A DNA stretch of 64,000 bases from Owenia fusiformis (Eukaryota; Annelida; Polychaeta; Sabellida; Oweniidae), in the NCBI GenBank assembly GCA_903813345.2, contig CAIIXF020000010.1, forward strand, positions 31,118,828-31,182,827, in the 5' to 3' direction. The notes under the pieces were generated by a model. The model ran no database searches. It had not been told where the DNA came from and worked only from the letters and a program-made list of their open reading frames with translations. The first letter of the stretch is position 1, and each line of letters opens with the position of its first letter. This document shows, one piece after another, positions 1 to 13,400 of the stretch. The translations under genes and the position numbers were made by a program.

Positions 1-1531
1 TGCATATTAGGACGTTTAGGTGATGCTATCTACGTCTTTGTTAAAGTTAGGTTAGCCTAGTGTATTAACATCTTCATTTTCTTACATCATCTGTAAACAT
101 TTGATTTCTTGTGATTAGGGAAGGGGGCAAGGGGAATGACTTTTACGTTTTCTGAAAATAAAACAATTTTGGATATGCACGTAGTTGCAAATATTAGACG
201 CAAGGTTTGCAAATATTAGGCAAACCGTTTGTATCAAAAGGCACGCAGTTTGGAAAATCTAGGTTAATGTAGGCAGTTTGTCAATGATTCAAACTACGCA
301 GGCATGCAGTTTGAGTACCACAACTACTATTATGAGACATTTCGAATCACTTCTCAACGAATCGTGTCCGAAAAAATGTTGAGTTTGAGATGATTTGAGT
401 ACTGTTCACACGCAATAAATGAAAAAAAGAGTTTTGGCCCATCCTGTATATGGATGATTGGATGATTGTTAACGCTCATCTAAACACATTGACTTCGTGC
501 GTTGACGTTCACACTAAAGCTTGAATGATATCTCATTATCGTATTTTTTATTGCTCGTTTTGATTGCAATAAAAAAATATAAAAATATATTACAATAGGC
601 ACCACATTTATGTTTTTCAATTATTCAAAGCAATGTACTCTACTGTTATTATCAATAAGCACATTACGAAAAACATTAAAATATTGTCAAAAGACTTAAT
701 AGTCTTCTGTACAATACTTTATTACTTTGTTTTTCTAGTTGAAATTTCAATAACGATAAAACATAATAACATTGTATTTCCAACCTTTGTCTGGATTTAA
801 CAATATCAATTACACTTGGTAATGATCGTGCTTTGCCGGTTATGTCTAACTATACTAATATTATTACTGGTTTTTCATTAAGATTTATCCAACCAGATTA
901 AAGGCCCAAAAGAAAAACAATTCTAAAGTTTGTCACTTTTCAACCTGGGTTTTCTTATTTACTTTCTTTGACAGAGATGACGGTAAAATTGACACGCTTG
1001 TGTTTACTAGTACCCGATATCCTGAAGAGTACTCTTGACAAAAATTGTTTCAATTTAGAATATTTTGGAATCATACCAGCCTTATCAGGTCTATTTTCTC
1101 AAAATTGTATACTGTATTTGAGGAAAACTCACATTTTTACAAAAATGGATGTCCTTGTTTATAAATATGGTTAGCATTTTTATTATTTCAGACAATTTAC
1201 ACTATTTCCCCAGTTTGGCATTTTGGCTCATTTACTTTCACTTTCATTTTTAAACTACAGTGACATCTTTTGATCTTTTCCGATATTAAGTAACCTTTAA
1301 ATCTCTCATAATTTGACATTCAATATTAAAGCCAGCTGGTAGGGGTGCTCCTTGCTCATGATCGGGTGATAGTGTCATTAAGTTTTTACCAATCACAGTG
1401 ACCAATGGGTCACGTGACCAGAGTCTGAAGCAAGGAGCAGGAGCGGTGTCTGTATGTCAGTTGCATTCTTGGTTTTAAGGTGTCAACGCCTTTTTATTAG
1501 ATAATACATTTGTACTTAACTGTTATATATA

Positions 1532-1723
1532 CAGGCCCGTAGCCAGAGGGGGAGCTGGGGGAGAGGAAGCTCCCCCCCCCCTGGCCAGAAATTCTTTCAA
1601 AATCATGCAGTTTTGCACCATTCTGAGAATTTTTCGCATGATTTTTAGCCAAAATAGTGAAAAAGCTCCCCCCCCCCCCCCTTGGAAAAAAGCTCCCCCT
1701 CCTAGTAAAAGCTGGCTACGGGC
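1532..1723. mobile_element. MITE with CAGGCCCGTAGCCAG terminal inverted repeats
   Basis: The left end reads CAGGCCCGTAGCCAG and the right end is its near complement, CTGGCTACGGGC. The interior has C-runs and G-runs around 1550-1690. A second complete copy lies at 45798-45987 and a lone left end at about 17474. There is no coding capacity, so this is a short non-autonomous DNA element. Confidence 0.75.
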
Positions 1724-2556
1724 AAGATATACATAATATTATTTTACAGGATAAAGGATATATAAACTTTGAGTGTTTGCTTGTTTGTTATTGATTGAAT
1801 GGTTAAACCAGTGAGATTTTTACAAAAAGCACGTCTTTGTTGAGACCGATGATATATCGCTACCACCCCCTCCCACATAGGTAAATCTCGAAAGAACCCA
1901 GTGCTTCAATATTTTTACTTAATTTGTAACATATTTGAGATTGTAAGAAATGTAATCACGAGAAAATGCATTTATGATTGTAGGTAGGACATCAATAAAG
2001 CTGATAGCATCACGTTTCATTGGAACCAACAAGTTGCCAAGTTTACTTTTCATTAAGGAACTTGCGTAGTTGCGTTAGCTGAGCTATAGCTACAAGTATT
2101 TTTATTTATTTATTATTTATTTCCTTATATTGTATGATAATAAAATTACATGAAGTGGAAGACCCCCTATTGGGGATATTATCCACAAAGTAGGAAATTA
2201 CAAAATGAAATTGATCAAATCGCCTGTACCTACCCCCTCCCCGAGGCCCGTCTGCTCATATGGTAAGGATATGTAAAATCAAATTTTGCTTTGTGCCAGA
2301 ATGAATGATGATGTACCTAGATTAAAATACTTGAAAATTGCAAGAAACAGTAAATAATTTCACACTCAATTATATTGCTGGATGATCAAAATAATAGTGT
2401 ATTGCATTGAACATATACTTCATGACAACAATTTTAATTTCAATTTACTTTTAAATTTAGAAGGAGCTAGAGTTAATGTGTTGCAGGTCATCTGTGAGAT
2501 TATTCCAGGAATCAGGTCCCTGTTTACTGATAGAAAATTGTCCAATATTTTTTCTA

Positions 2557-2955
2557 AAGGACGATTCTCGGTTTGGAGAACGAAATTCATCAATCTAAAT
2601 GAGCATTATCCCTGCTTCGGACAAATTTGATTTTTTTACATAATATAGATTTGAATGTCTTCTTTTGAATAGTCATAATTTAATTTGGGTAATATTTCTA
2701 GATTTTTCGCAAAAAAATATGAGCGCAGTACACTGATGAACTTCTTTCCCCGAATCGAGACTTGTATTTTATTGAATCGGTCAAATTGAGTGTTATCCCT
2801 GCTTCAGTCCAATTTGTTACTTTTACATCTAGTAGATTTAAATGTCCTCTTTCGAATATTCATAGTTTAATTTGGGTAATATTTCTATATTTTTCATGAG
2901 AAAAATTATTAGCCCAGGAGACTGTTCTCCAAACCGAGAATCGTCCTTTCGAAGG
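2557..2955. repeat. Inverted plus direct repeat next to the LINE fragment
   Basis: A motif at about 2557-2581 recurs in reverse complement at 2927-2951. Between these, 2600-2720 is repeated directly at 2790-2910; the shared core contains TTATCCCTGCTTC. This is best read as a rearranged LINE tail or a MITE inserted next to it. Confidence 0.6.
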
Positions 2956-3480
2956 TCTCAGTTTTAATTGTTGTCTTGTCAGGTGTTCATGAATTTCTCT
3001 ATTTGGGGTGAAGTAGTTATTAAATTGTCTCTCATAAGTTTTATTGATGCCTTTAACACATTTAAATATATAGAGAGCGTTCAACAATTTGGAAGATATT
3101 TAGTATGCTGGCCTCTTTAAAATAAGGGGCTGTGTTATCTCTAGGCTTACAGTTACTAAAAAGTATTCTAAATGAATTGTTTTTGTAATCTATGGATTTT
3201 AAGTAGGTATGAAGGTGGAACATTCCCCCAGATTATAATATTGTAATTGATGTAAGAATAAATAAGAAAGTAGTATATCGTTTTTAGTGCTTTGTAATCT
3301 AAGTTTTGTTTGACTCTATGGAGTACTGCCAAGGTCTTTGATATTTTTGTTTCAACATGTCTTATGTGAGGCTTCCAGGAAAGATGTTCATTGCCTTTTC
3401 AAAGTGAAAATAATCTTCATCTATTGAAAGAGATGGAAGAATTTTATTTTCCTCTAAAAGGGAGTCACCAAAGTCTTTTA
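2940..3480 (-). pseudogene. Non-LTR retrotransposon (LINE) reverse transcriptase, C-terminal fragment
   Basis: Read on the minus strand from about 3377 downward, a frame translates to a peptide starting WKPHIRHVETKISK. It continues through KTIYYFLIYSYINYN and then IIWGN, followed by a leucine-rich stretch ending near LQKQFIRILFSN. This is the thumb region typical of CR1/Jockey-type reverse transcriptases (a Y-x-x-x-x-Y-x-x-x-x-WG pattern after the palm). The frame then shifts and ends near 2940. The palm YxDD motif, endonuclease and 5' part are absent. It is a dead 5'-truncated fragment, and part of it (3395-3500) also survives in the second block A copy near 25575-25690. Confidence 0.85.
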
Positions 3481-4125
3481 AATACGATAAAAGCGCATTT
3501 CGTAATTAGATAATTTGAACATATTTATTTTAATATTTTTATTAACCTAAATACGGTTTATGTTTTCCTTATATCAGATATAATGGTGAATGAAAAAAAC
3601 GAATAATACACACCTCTATGTTGAACGTGGGTATACTATATCCTGAGACTACTCAGCTATATCTAGTTTCGCAGCGAAGAGTACCTTTACGATTGACTCG
3701 GCAGTCCAACGTCGGAGTTTTATATTCATAATACAATAGACAGACACCAATCACTGGGATCAACTGGAAACGAGGACAGTTTGTCCTCGTTTCAACATGG
3801 CTGCACGTCTGGAACCAGAGAACTTTTGCTTTCTCGATTCTAACTCTAATATTCTTCAAACTCAAACTCGAGTTTTCATAAAAGGTTATTAGTTGGATAT
3901 TTACAAATTAATTCAACCGCTTTGAAAAGAGAAAAGATTTTCCTCAGCAGTGATACAAAAGTGAGATGGCTTAACAGTGCAGTAGGCATATCCTGATTTT
4001 TCACCGCAATTGAAGTCACAGTAAAATGCCTGTTTTCATTGAGTAAAGTGATCACGAAAGCCAAAACAGTAAGTTCAATCCTTTTAAAGACATCGACGAT
4101 GCGCTATCATATGGAAATTTGACAC

Positions 4126-6198
4126 GGTATATACAGTTGAAATATGATAATGTTTTATATGTCTCTGATGTAACACTCAATGGCATTGGAAATTGTTGGA
4201 GACGGGGTAAATTGGTTTTCTTTTTTATTAGTTCAGGGGTCTAGATAAGCTGAAAAAATTATTAGTCAATGTGGCTTATATTTTCTAAAAAATTTTAGCC
4301 ACTCTGAAAAATGATTAGCCAAAATATTTTTTATCAAATGACATGAAAAGCGTACTTCAAACAAACTTCACATGTCATCGTCCCGCTAACGCTATTGCAT
4401 GTCAACCAAGGCTGCCCCGCCTTCCAATCTCTGGTCGGAAAGATCAATCCGGGACCTCAATGGTCCCAGAAAGTGCAAGAAGAAATGCTTACATGTAGGC
4501 TAGTCTACCACCTTCGTTTGTCCGAATTCTCACCGGTTTTCGAATATAATAAAAAGTGAACCCCTGCAACAGGCTATATTTTCCTTAATACATGCATTGA
4601 ATTGTATAGAAAGGTCAACATTTTTGTTGATGCCATAATTTATTCTGAGTCTTGAATTTTGAAGAAATTACAAGACTTAAACAAACATGCCTGAAAATTA
4701 TATATTGTGCAAAATTTTACCAATGTGATTCACGGAAATTGGATGATCTTAAAAAAGCTTACATTGAAATCTAGGAGTTTAAACCATACCATATGACAAA
4801 TGGGACACTATTTGTGCCGAAAACACATTTCACACTTTCATTAACCATTTTGAAGCAGTTTTAACCACTCAACAGTCAAGGGGCATGTTACCTACGCAAA
4901 CGGTTAGAGGTGGGCAAAGTTACCCCCTGTGACCAAAAATCTAAGAAGCCCTTCATATAAATATCTTACAAAAATCAAAAGGAAATCTAAAATTCAGTGT
5001 TTTAAGCCATATTTCATTAGAATTGGTCCATGATTAAAGGGACAATAAGGACTGCAGAGAAAATAGTTAAGTTTTTTCATTTTTTCTGAGCTATCAAGGC
5101 AACATTTGGTTTAACATCTTCTTTGACATACCCATTTTCTTAAAATGTATGGATAAATTATCAATTTCAGCATTAAGAAGTGTAAATTCAGTTCAAAGCT
5201 TCAAAAAGGGGACTTCCACTTTTATATTTTTAAGATCCACCATGTTTCAAGAGGAATATCAGCTAAAATAATGTTTATCTAGGGGGTTTCTTTGTAGATA
5301 ATAAAAATAGAAGTTAGTCTTGATGAAATATCCAAACTTAAATATATTTTGACACTGGTCCATGATCGTTGAATGACCCCTCTGCACTAATTATTGCACC
5401 TTTAATGAAGATATTGACATTTTAAGACCATATAGGGGTAGGTTGCGATTTCACTGGAAAATGTTTTCGTCTTTGGAAACATAGACCATTTCTTTGCTCA
5501 CAATAACTTTGCAACTACATGTAATGGAGGCAGGATCACGGTGTTCAAGTCTTAACAATGGAAATTGTTCAGGACGTGTTTTTTCAAACGATTTAGACGT
5601 GTTTTGTAAGAACATGGAATACGACATTCGTTAGATTGGAGCAAAAAGATAAGAATAATCTATATTTTACAAACTTACATTACTTGACTTCTACCTAAAA
5701 TGTTCATCTTCATACCCACGTATCTATTTTAGCGATCATTCCATCATACTTCATAGTACTCGCAATTATATACCAAAAATGTCAGAAATATGTACTAAAT
5801 TTGCATTAAGTGTTATTTAATTAAGTTTAAACAGACTATCCATTCAACAACGTGGAATAATATTCATATTAATGTTTTCACCATAACATGCGGGAATCAA
5901 AACCAAACAAAGTCAGACAACATTAGGTTTTTCAGACTGCAGCTAAAAAGATTTCCACAGGAAGTTTGTTGAAGGGTTGAAGAATCGCAAATGTTGAAAT
6001 TCACATTTTATCGATTTTCAGTGATGTTTGGTTAGGGCTTATAATTTCTGCAAATAACAAGACTTCGAAAAATGAATGGTACCAACAAAAATATTAGACC
6101 GTCCTCTACAACACGGGGAAATATGAAAGGATTCTTGCAGATAATAAAGGAAATATAGCCTGTTGCTTTTTGGACCACCCTGAATGATAATTTAAAAT
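4126..6198. other. Gene-free stretch
   Basis: AT-rich sequence with no open frame that looks coding and no splice-consistent exons. Around 4250-4330 there are several short ATTAGCCA-type repeats. Nothing else was recognised. Confidence 0.5.
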
Positions 6199-7479
6199 CT
6201 TTGGAGTAAATCCTAATAACTTATGTGCCATGAAATGGTATATGTATTCCCCAAATTATTATGAACTAGTGTATAAAAGTCTTGCAAAGGGTAGTTTAAC
6301 AGTATACGTTAAGTTAGATGAATTTAACAGTATTATACAGATATGTTAAATGTTGTGAGATACTTTAATACAATCGTCGTTTTAAATAGGTGTCATGTTC
6401 TCACTTCTAAATACTGATTAGATAATGTAGGTCAGTATGACATTACAAGTAATTGTTTAGAGTCACTTAAACTTGAACAAAACAAAACGAAACGTATCTT
6501 GATATGCTATTAACATTATCAACATTTGACATAAACGTAATTGTTTTTCAAATATCTAATAAACGTGATGTGTTATATGCGTGAATTACAGGGTGGACAC
6601 AAAAATATACAAATCTAAGTTGGGAAGAGTCTACGTAGATGTGGAGAATTTTTTTGCACTCTTAATTGATAATTTTTTCTTCGCGCGTCGATGGCATTAA
6701 ACCCTAGATATTTGGGCTATGTGTTTAAATTCTTTTACAAATGAAGGCTGTTATTTTGACACTCGTCTTGCGGACGTTGACACTGATTATGAATGTTGAA
6801 TACTGTATCTACAACTATTTGTGATATCCAGATTATTAGATGTATATATTATAGATATTCTAAGCATGTATTGAAATTACTTCTATATGATTGCCTTGGT
6901 CTTCTTGTAGTTTTCTCGGTCAGATAACAGTACCTGAAAATACAATGATGCATCATTCAGCTGAGTAAAAGGGACTTATAAAAACAAACATATTGGTCAA
7001 CGTAGTTGCTTCAATCAATTAAGTTAACTTTGAAAGTGTGCTACCCCATAACTCAAAAATATTGCCATATGCCGTCAAAACTGGTTGGTCTTAGGGGGCT
7101 GTCTTGCACCTTGCATTTAAAAGAAGATAATAAAAATCGTCTAAGATAAAAGTCTTAGAGGCAGTTTTGAAGAATTTTGGTCCACCTAGTATTCACTTTT
7201 ATCTCATAATATAAGTGTGTCGAGTTTTAAAGTTTTAATCTATGTTTGAGATTGATGAGTCGATGAAGTCAGTAGTTATGTAATACTATGAAAAGGACGA
7301 GGATGAAGCCGCTTATATTCATCAACTGGCTCTTTATTGCATTTATGGTTCCATTGGCTCAAGCAGATCTAGAAGGTAAGCAAATTTTGATCTACTACAC
7401 ATAACTAGACTTTGGACAAGATTCATGAGCCATTTCATAAAGCTGAACAAACATGATTTATATTTGCTAAATATAAATA
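6199..7479 (+). repeat. Segmental duplication block B, left copy (promoter plus signal-peptide exon)
   Basis: About 1.28 kb matches 30562-31843 in the same orientation at a constant offset of 24364. By eye I find only about five substitutions, including near 6203, 6224, 6742 and 6841. The block contains a TATA-like element, the putative 5' UTR, the first coding exon and about 100 bases of intron 1. The near-identity implies recent duplication or gene conversion, much younger than block A. Confidence 0.95.
6977..6984 (+). promoter_or_regulatory. TATA-like box upstream of the SBP gene
   Basis: TATAAAAA lies 311 bases upstream of the ATG at 7288. An identical element sits at the same distance in the duplicate. 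Promoter function is inferred from position and sequence only. Confidence 0.35.
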
Positions 7480-10400
7480 GGCGAGTAGAACCAATGGTCA
7501 AATGTGCCAGGAAAGTACTTTTTAAAATACATCATGGGGAAAAGGACAAATGAGGTACCGTTGTAAAGCTAAGGACTTCGGCTTTTCAAATCCACCTGTA
7601 CCTAAGTTTGAATTTGGGGCGAAAATTGCAAAAACATCCGTTTCCATAGCAACCATTTAAAATACAATCAATAAATCAGAAATCACCTTTCGGATCGCAG
7701 AACACCTGTTATCTGTCCAATTCAAATGATAGATATATCAAAATGAAGCTATTGATGTCCCCTTGTTTACAAACAAGAAAATATGCAAATTAGCTAATTT
7801 TCATATCTATTATGACATCATAAGTAGATTTTTTAACCGAATTTGAGACATTTTGGAGATGTATCTGATATAATAATGAAGCATTATTTGTAATTGAAAA
7901 TTATTGTTAGATATTACTTATAATTCATTATTTGAGTTAGAAATAAATTGACTGCAAGGTTTGAAAAGTGTTAAGAATCAAAATCATAGGATATCCTATA
8001 AATATTATACTTACATCAACAATATCACTGCTGTTTATCACAATAATATTGAAAATATTTTATTGCTCAATTCTATGTCTGAAGATATACAAAATAGTGT
8101 ACCTTATTATATTATCATATAGTCCTGCAAGATTTCAACTTATGATGGACATTTTGGATGCATGCTGTATTTGTAACTTTTCAGTATATTTAAGGGGTTC
8201 TGAATTCAAATCTGCCGGATGTAATTTGAGTACTGCGGCATTAATCTGTACAGCCATTTCAATATGTGCATCCAAGAGTCCATTTTTCTCAATTTTTTTT
8301 CAATTCAATGCATTTATATTTGCTAATTTTAAAGGAAACATATTGATCTAATCAATTTAATTGTGATTTTCCATGATATCTTATATATTTTCCAATTTGT
8401 TCCAGGAATTCCAGGTTCAAACAGTTAAAATAATTAAAGGTATTTGATTTTTTCCCTTGTTTTCATCATATTTTGGCCAGTTTTTGGCTTCCAGTATAAA
8501 ACTGCGCATTGTTTAAATATAGCATTAGGTGCACTTATAATGATTGGATTATAACTAAAACTTCCAAATATCATTAATAGAATATGAACAGCAGATTAAT
8601 ACCATAGGTAACATATTTGGTCTATACAAAATGACATTACTCCAAATTATAGATGTACTATGGTACCCCTACCCCATTCTTCTAAAATAGTGATTTTCAA
8701 GAAAAATAAACATATTAATGATACATAATACTAATTGGGGTAACTAGGGTGCCACACTGCCACTATAGGGTGCTAGAGAACTAATTGGGGTAACAAGGAT
8801 GCTACTAGAGAACCAATTGGGGTAACTAAGGTGCTATAGGGACTTACTAGAGAACCCATTTGGGTAACAAGGGTTGTACTAGGGGCTACTAGAGAACCGA
8901 TTTGGGGTAACTAGGGTGTCACTAGGGGCTACAAGAGAACCAATTAGGGTAATTAGAGTGCCACTAGGGGGTACTAGAGACCCATTTGGGGAAAGTATGG
9001 TCCCACTAGGTACTACTAGAGAATTAATTGGGGTAACTAGTATGCTATGGGGGCCTACTAGAGAACCTATTCAGGTAACAAGGGTGCCACTAGGGGCTAC
9101 TAGAAAAACAAGCGGGGCAATCAGGGTGCCATTAGGGGCTACTCGAGAACCAATTAGAGTAACCAGGGCGCAATTAGAAGCTGCTAGAAACCAATTAGGG
9201 CAACTAGGGAGCTAATAGGGGCTACTAGAGAACCAATTGAGAAACAAGGGTGTTACTAGAGAACTAATGGGGGCAACTAGGGTGCTACTAGAGAACCAAT
9301 TGGGGTAACTACGGTGCTACTAGAGAACCAATTGGGGTAACTAGGGTGCTACTAGAGGCCACTAGAGAACCAATTGGGGCAACTAGGGTGTTACAAGAGA
9401 ACCAATGGGGACAACTAGGGTGCTACTAGAGAACCAATTATGGTAACTAGGGTGCTACTAGAGGCCACAAGAGAACCAATTTGGGTAACTAGGGTGCTAC
9501 TGGGGCCTATTTGAGAACCAATTAGGGTAACTATGGTGCCACTAGGGGGTACTAGATAACCAATTGGGGTTAACTAGAGCAATACCGGGGGCAACTAGAA
9601 AACCGTTTGTGGTAGTTAGGGTGCTATTAGGGGCAACAAGAGAACCAATTGGATAAATAGGGGTTTACTAGGGGCTACTAGAGAACGAATTGGGAAACAA
9701 GGGTGTTACCAGAGAACCAATGGAGGCAACTAGGGTGCTACTAGAGAACCAATTGGGGTATCTAGGGTGCTACTAGAGGCTACTAGAGAACCAATTTGGG
9801 TCAACTAGGGTGCTATTGGGGCCTATTAGAGAACCAATTAGGGTAACTATGGTGCCACTAGGGGGTATTAGAGGCTACTAGAGAACCAATTTGGGTACCT
9901 ATGGTGCTATTGGGGCCTATTAGAGAACCAATTAGAGTAACTATGGTGCCACTAGGGGGTACTGGAGGCTACTAGAGAACCAATTTAGGTAACTAGGGTG
10001 CTACTGGGCCTATTAGAGAACCAATTAGGGTAACTATGGTGCCACTAGGAGGTACTAGAGAACCAATTGGGGTTAACTAGAGCAATACCGGGGGCAACTA
10101 GAGAACCGATTGGGGCAGTTAGGGTGCTATCAGGGGCAACAAGAGAACAAATTGGATAACTAGGGGTCTACTAGGTGTAACTAGAGAACAAATTGGGAAA
10201 CAAGGGTGTTACTAGAGAACCAATGGGGGCAACTAGGGTACTACTAGAGACCAATTGGGGTAACTAGAGTGCTACTAGAGGCTACTAGAGAACCAATTGG
10301 GGCAACTAGGGTGCTACTAGAGGCTACTAAAGAACCAATTGGGGTAACTAGGATGCTATTGGGGCCTTCTAGAGAACCAATAGGGGTAACTAGGGTGCCA

Positions 10401-13400
10401 TTAGGGGGTACTACAGAACCAATTGGGGTTAACTAGAGCAATACCAGGGGCAACTAGAGAACCAATTTGGGTAGTTAGGGTGCTATTAGGGGCAACAAGA
10501 GAACCAATTGAATAACTAGCTATGATCAGATTGCCATTTACTGACAAAAATCATCTTTAACGATGTAATGATTAATAAGAGAATGAGCTTATTAACATTT
10601 TTAATGCAGCCTATAGGTAATCTTTTTCCACTTCTTCTGGTGTCAATAAAGTTAAAATTGGTCGGGAAACAAAAATATATTAACCAAATTGCATTAACAA
10701 AATTCTAAAGACAGGGTTTGCATTCCATTTCCATAGCAATGGATGCAAATCTGGAAGAAATGGCTATCAGATTCTTGAATAAGATGTCTCTAGCTTTAAT
10801 TTGCTCTTCGTACCTCTTCAGAATTTAAATTCCTTATTTTCACATACAGGTAGTTCCTATTCTCGTACATTATGTATATTAGCACTATTCGTACAACTTG
10901 TATTATTGTACCTACCACAAGCTCAGCTTCAAACACCTCTCTTTTGTTTACCATAAATAGCATTAAGAAATATTAAAACCCCAAAAAGAGTTTGAATTTT
11001 AGACAGATTGCTCAGCAAAAACATTTTGGTGCTATATAAACCATTGCCCCTAGCAACAGTGTTTATGTTAAAGATGTTAAGATATCAAAATTCTTATTCA
11101 GTGCCTCAAACTCTATAAAGTAAACCCTGTTGCTAAACTGTAACGTTACATTTCTTTCCCACGGAGGCCTTTGAGGGATAACAAAACTGGACTATATAAG
11201 ATTCAGGGCAAATCGATCAACTAGTATTTGAGTTAGTAAAATTACATTTTTCATGAAAATTAGTGGCCATTTTATATTAAGCTGCCATATTGAAAATCCC
11301 TTCTCGAGTAGAGGTTCCACACATATAGGTTATTAGGCTATGAAATCTGAATCAAATCCGTTAACTGGTATTTGGGATCATTACCTATCATAAGGCTTGG
11401 ATATACATTCTGGAATTAGGCTAGGGGTATCATAATTCAACCATAAATGCCTTAATATAATTTTGGCACAAATAACTTGTAAACTATAGTATTTATTTAA
11501 TTGTTTTACTTTATATATCATATTCAGTTGCATTTATGTTATGCTCACAATCATAAAATGGGACATGGATTTTCAAGTATTTTTTAATTAACATTTAAAA
11601 ATACCCCTAGTACCACAGTGCATATATAATACGTGATTCTTTGATACAGAATGGCATTGTATTTTCATAGGTATTTTACTTCAAAATTAGGGCAGATATC
11701 ACAGAAATTTGAACAAATATAATTTTATTTAGACCAAGCATGATAACTATAGATGCTCATCGATCATTATATTACATATGACCATTTGAGACACACAAGT
11801 AAAAAAGAAATGTTTATCATTAATATGTGTATTTTTCTTGAAAATCACTATTATATGAAGTAATGTCATTTTGAAAAGACCAAATATATGTTACATATCG
11901 TATTAATTTGCTGTTCATATTCCATTTATGATATTTGGAAGTTTTAGTAGCCAGTCACTATAACTACACTAATTCTTTAATAAAGACAACATGGAATTGT
12001 ATCCATGTAGATATTTTACTTCAAATAATGGTAGGTACCACATAAATTTGACCAAATGTAATTATATCTAGACAAAGCATGATATCTATGGATGCTTATT
12101 GATCAAATACACACTACCTATCACATGTGAGCATTTTAGAGATAAAGATAAAAAGAGTTACATATGTATATTGATATTTGTATTTTTCTTGACAATCAAT
12201 ATTTTATAAAAATGGGGTAGGGATTCCATACTTTATTTAATACATGTAGTATATTATGAAGTAATATCATTTTGGAGAGACTACAGATGTAACCTATAAT
12301 ATTTATCTGCTGTTTGCACTTCATTTATTATACTTGGGAGTTTTAGTAATAATTCAGTCACGATAAATACATTTATTCCTTGGTAAAGTGAATATTGAAT
12401 CTTATTTGTATAGTTATTTACTTCAAAAATAGGGTAGGTACCACATAAATATGACCAAATGTAATTATATTTAGACAAATTATGATAACTATGGATGCTA
12501 ATTGATCATTACACATTAAATATTACATATGAGCATTATAAACACCAACCAATATGATAAAAGGTATTATCTATCATTATATGTGTACTTTTCTTGAAAA
12601 TCACTATTTTAGAAGAATGGGGTAGGGGTACCATACTAAATTTATAATATGGAGTAATGTCATTTTGTATAGACCAAATATGTTACCTATGGTATTAATC
12701 TGCTGTTCATATTCCATTAATGATATTTGGAAGTTTTACTTATAATCCAATCATTACAGGTGCACCTATTGCTATATTAAAACAATGCGCAGATTTATGC
12801 TGGAAGCCAAAAACTGGCCAAAATATGATGAAAACAAGGGAAAAAATCAAATGGACCCTGGGATGCATATATTGAAAAGGCTGTACAGATTAATGCCGCA
12901 AAGTACTCAAATTGCATTCGGCAGATTTGAATTCAGGACACTCTAAATATACTGAAAAGTTACAATATAGCACGCATCCAAAATTTCCATCATTCTTAAA
13001 AATATGGCAATATATTGCAGGACTAATATGCAGATCACTATTATGCATATTAACATACATGTCTTATATGTCTTATGTAAATAATGCTAGAATAGCAGAA
13101 ATATGGAAATACATTAATATTGTATGTATACATTTGAAATACAATTTGTTTATTCTTTATAAACATATGATTTATCTTAAAATGGATTTTGAATAAAATT
13201 AATAGTTCTAGTACCAATATGATATTATTTAAAAAATATTAACTTCACACGGTAAATGAATACATTTTGGTTTTAGTGCATTCTGCCCTCAATTCCTTTA
13301 ACCTAGAAATTTTTCTGGACATTAGTTACCAATAAGGATACTTTTCATACCCATTTATAAGTAGACTTTTCAAATACATTTAAAAGCTAATACTCAAATT

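Larger units (their letters stand above)
172..4125. repeat. Segmental duplication block A, left copy
   Basis: Long stretches reappear in the same order and orientation at 23806-26345: for example 172-210, 224-640, 780-1230, 1990-2090, 3395-3560 and 3600-4125. The copies differ by substitutions and by large indels, so they are clearly older than block B (6199-7479). No convincing gene is seen inside. Short open frames at 968-1174 and 3653-3865 are interrupted or shifted in the other copy. Bases 1-171 hold nothing recognised. Confidence 0.8.

Noticed and set aside
968-1174. 68-codon frame in block A
   Set aside because: The duplicate at about 24978-25240 has a 60-base insertion and substitutions that break the frame. 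No domain or splice support.
3798-3892. Short plus-strand frame MAARLEPENFCFLD, present in both block A copies
   Set aside because: Attractive because it is duplicated, but the second copy stops early, and neither has a downstream exon or a recognisable domain.
6174-6604. CCACCCTG and CAGGGTGG as ends of a mariner-like MITE
   Set aside because: The ends face outward rather than inward, and the right motif lies inside block B in both copies, so no element is bounded by them.
7968-8351. 127-codon hydrophobic frame, possible membrane protein
   Set aside because: Lies in the left arm of the foldback element, and its inverted counterpart in the right arm is diverged and reads differently. AT-rich DNA gives spurious hydrophobic frames.
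8916-9215. 99-codon frame with GATREPI-type repeats
   Set aside because: It lies entirely in a degenerate minisatellite. The repeat period happens to keep one frame open, and there is no start context or splice context.
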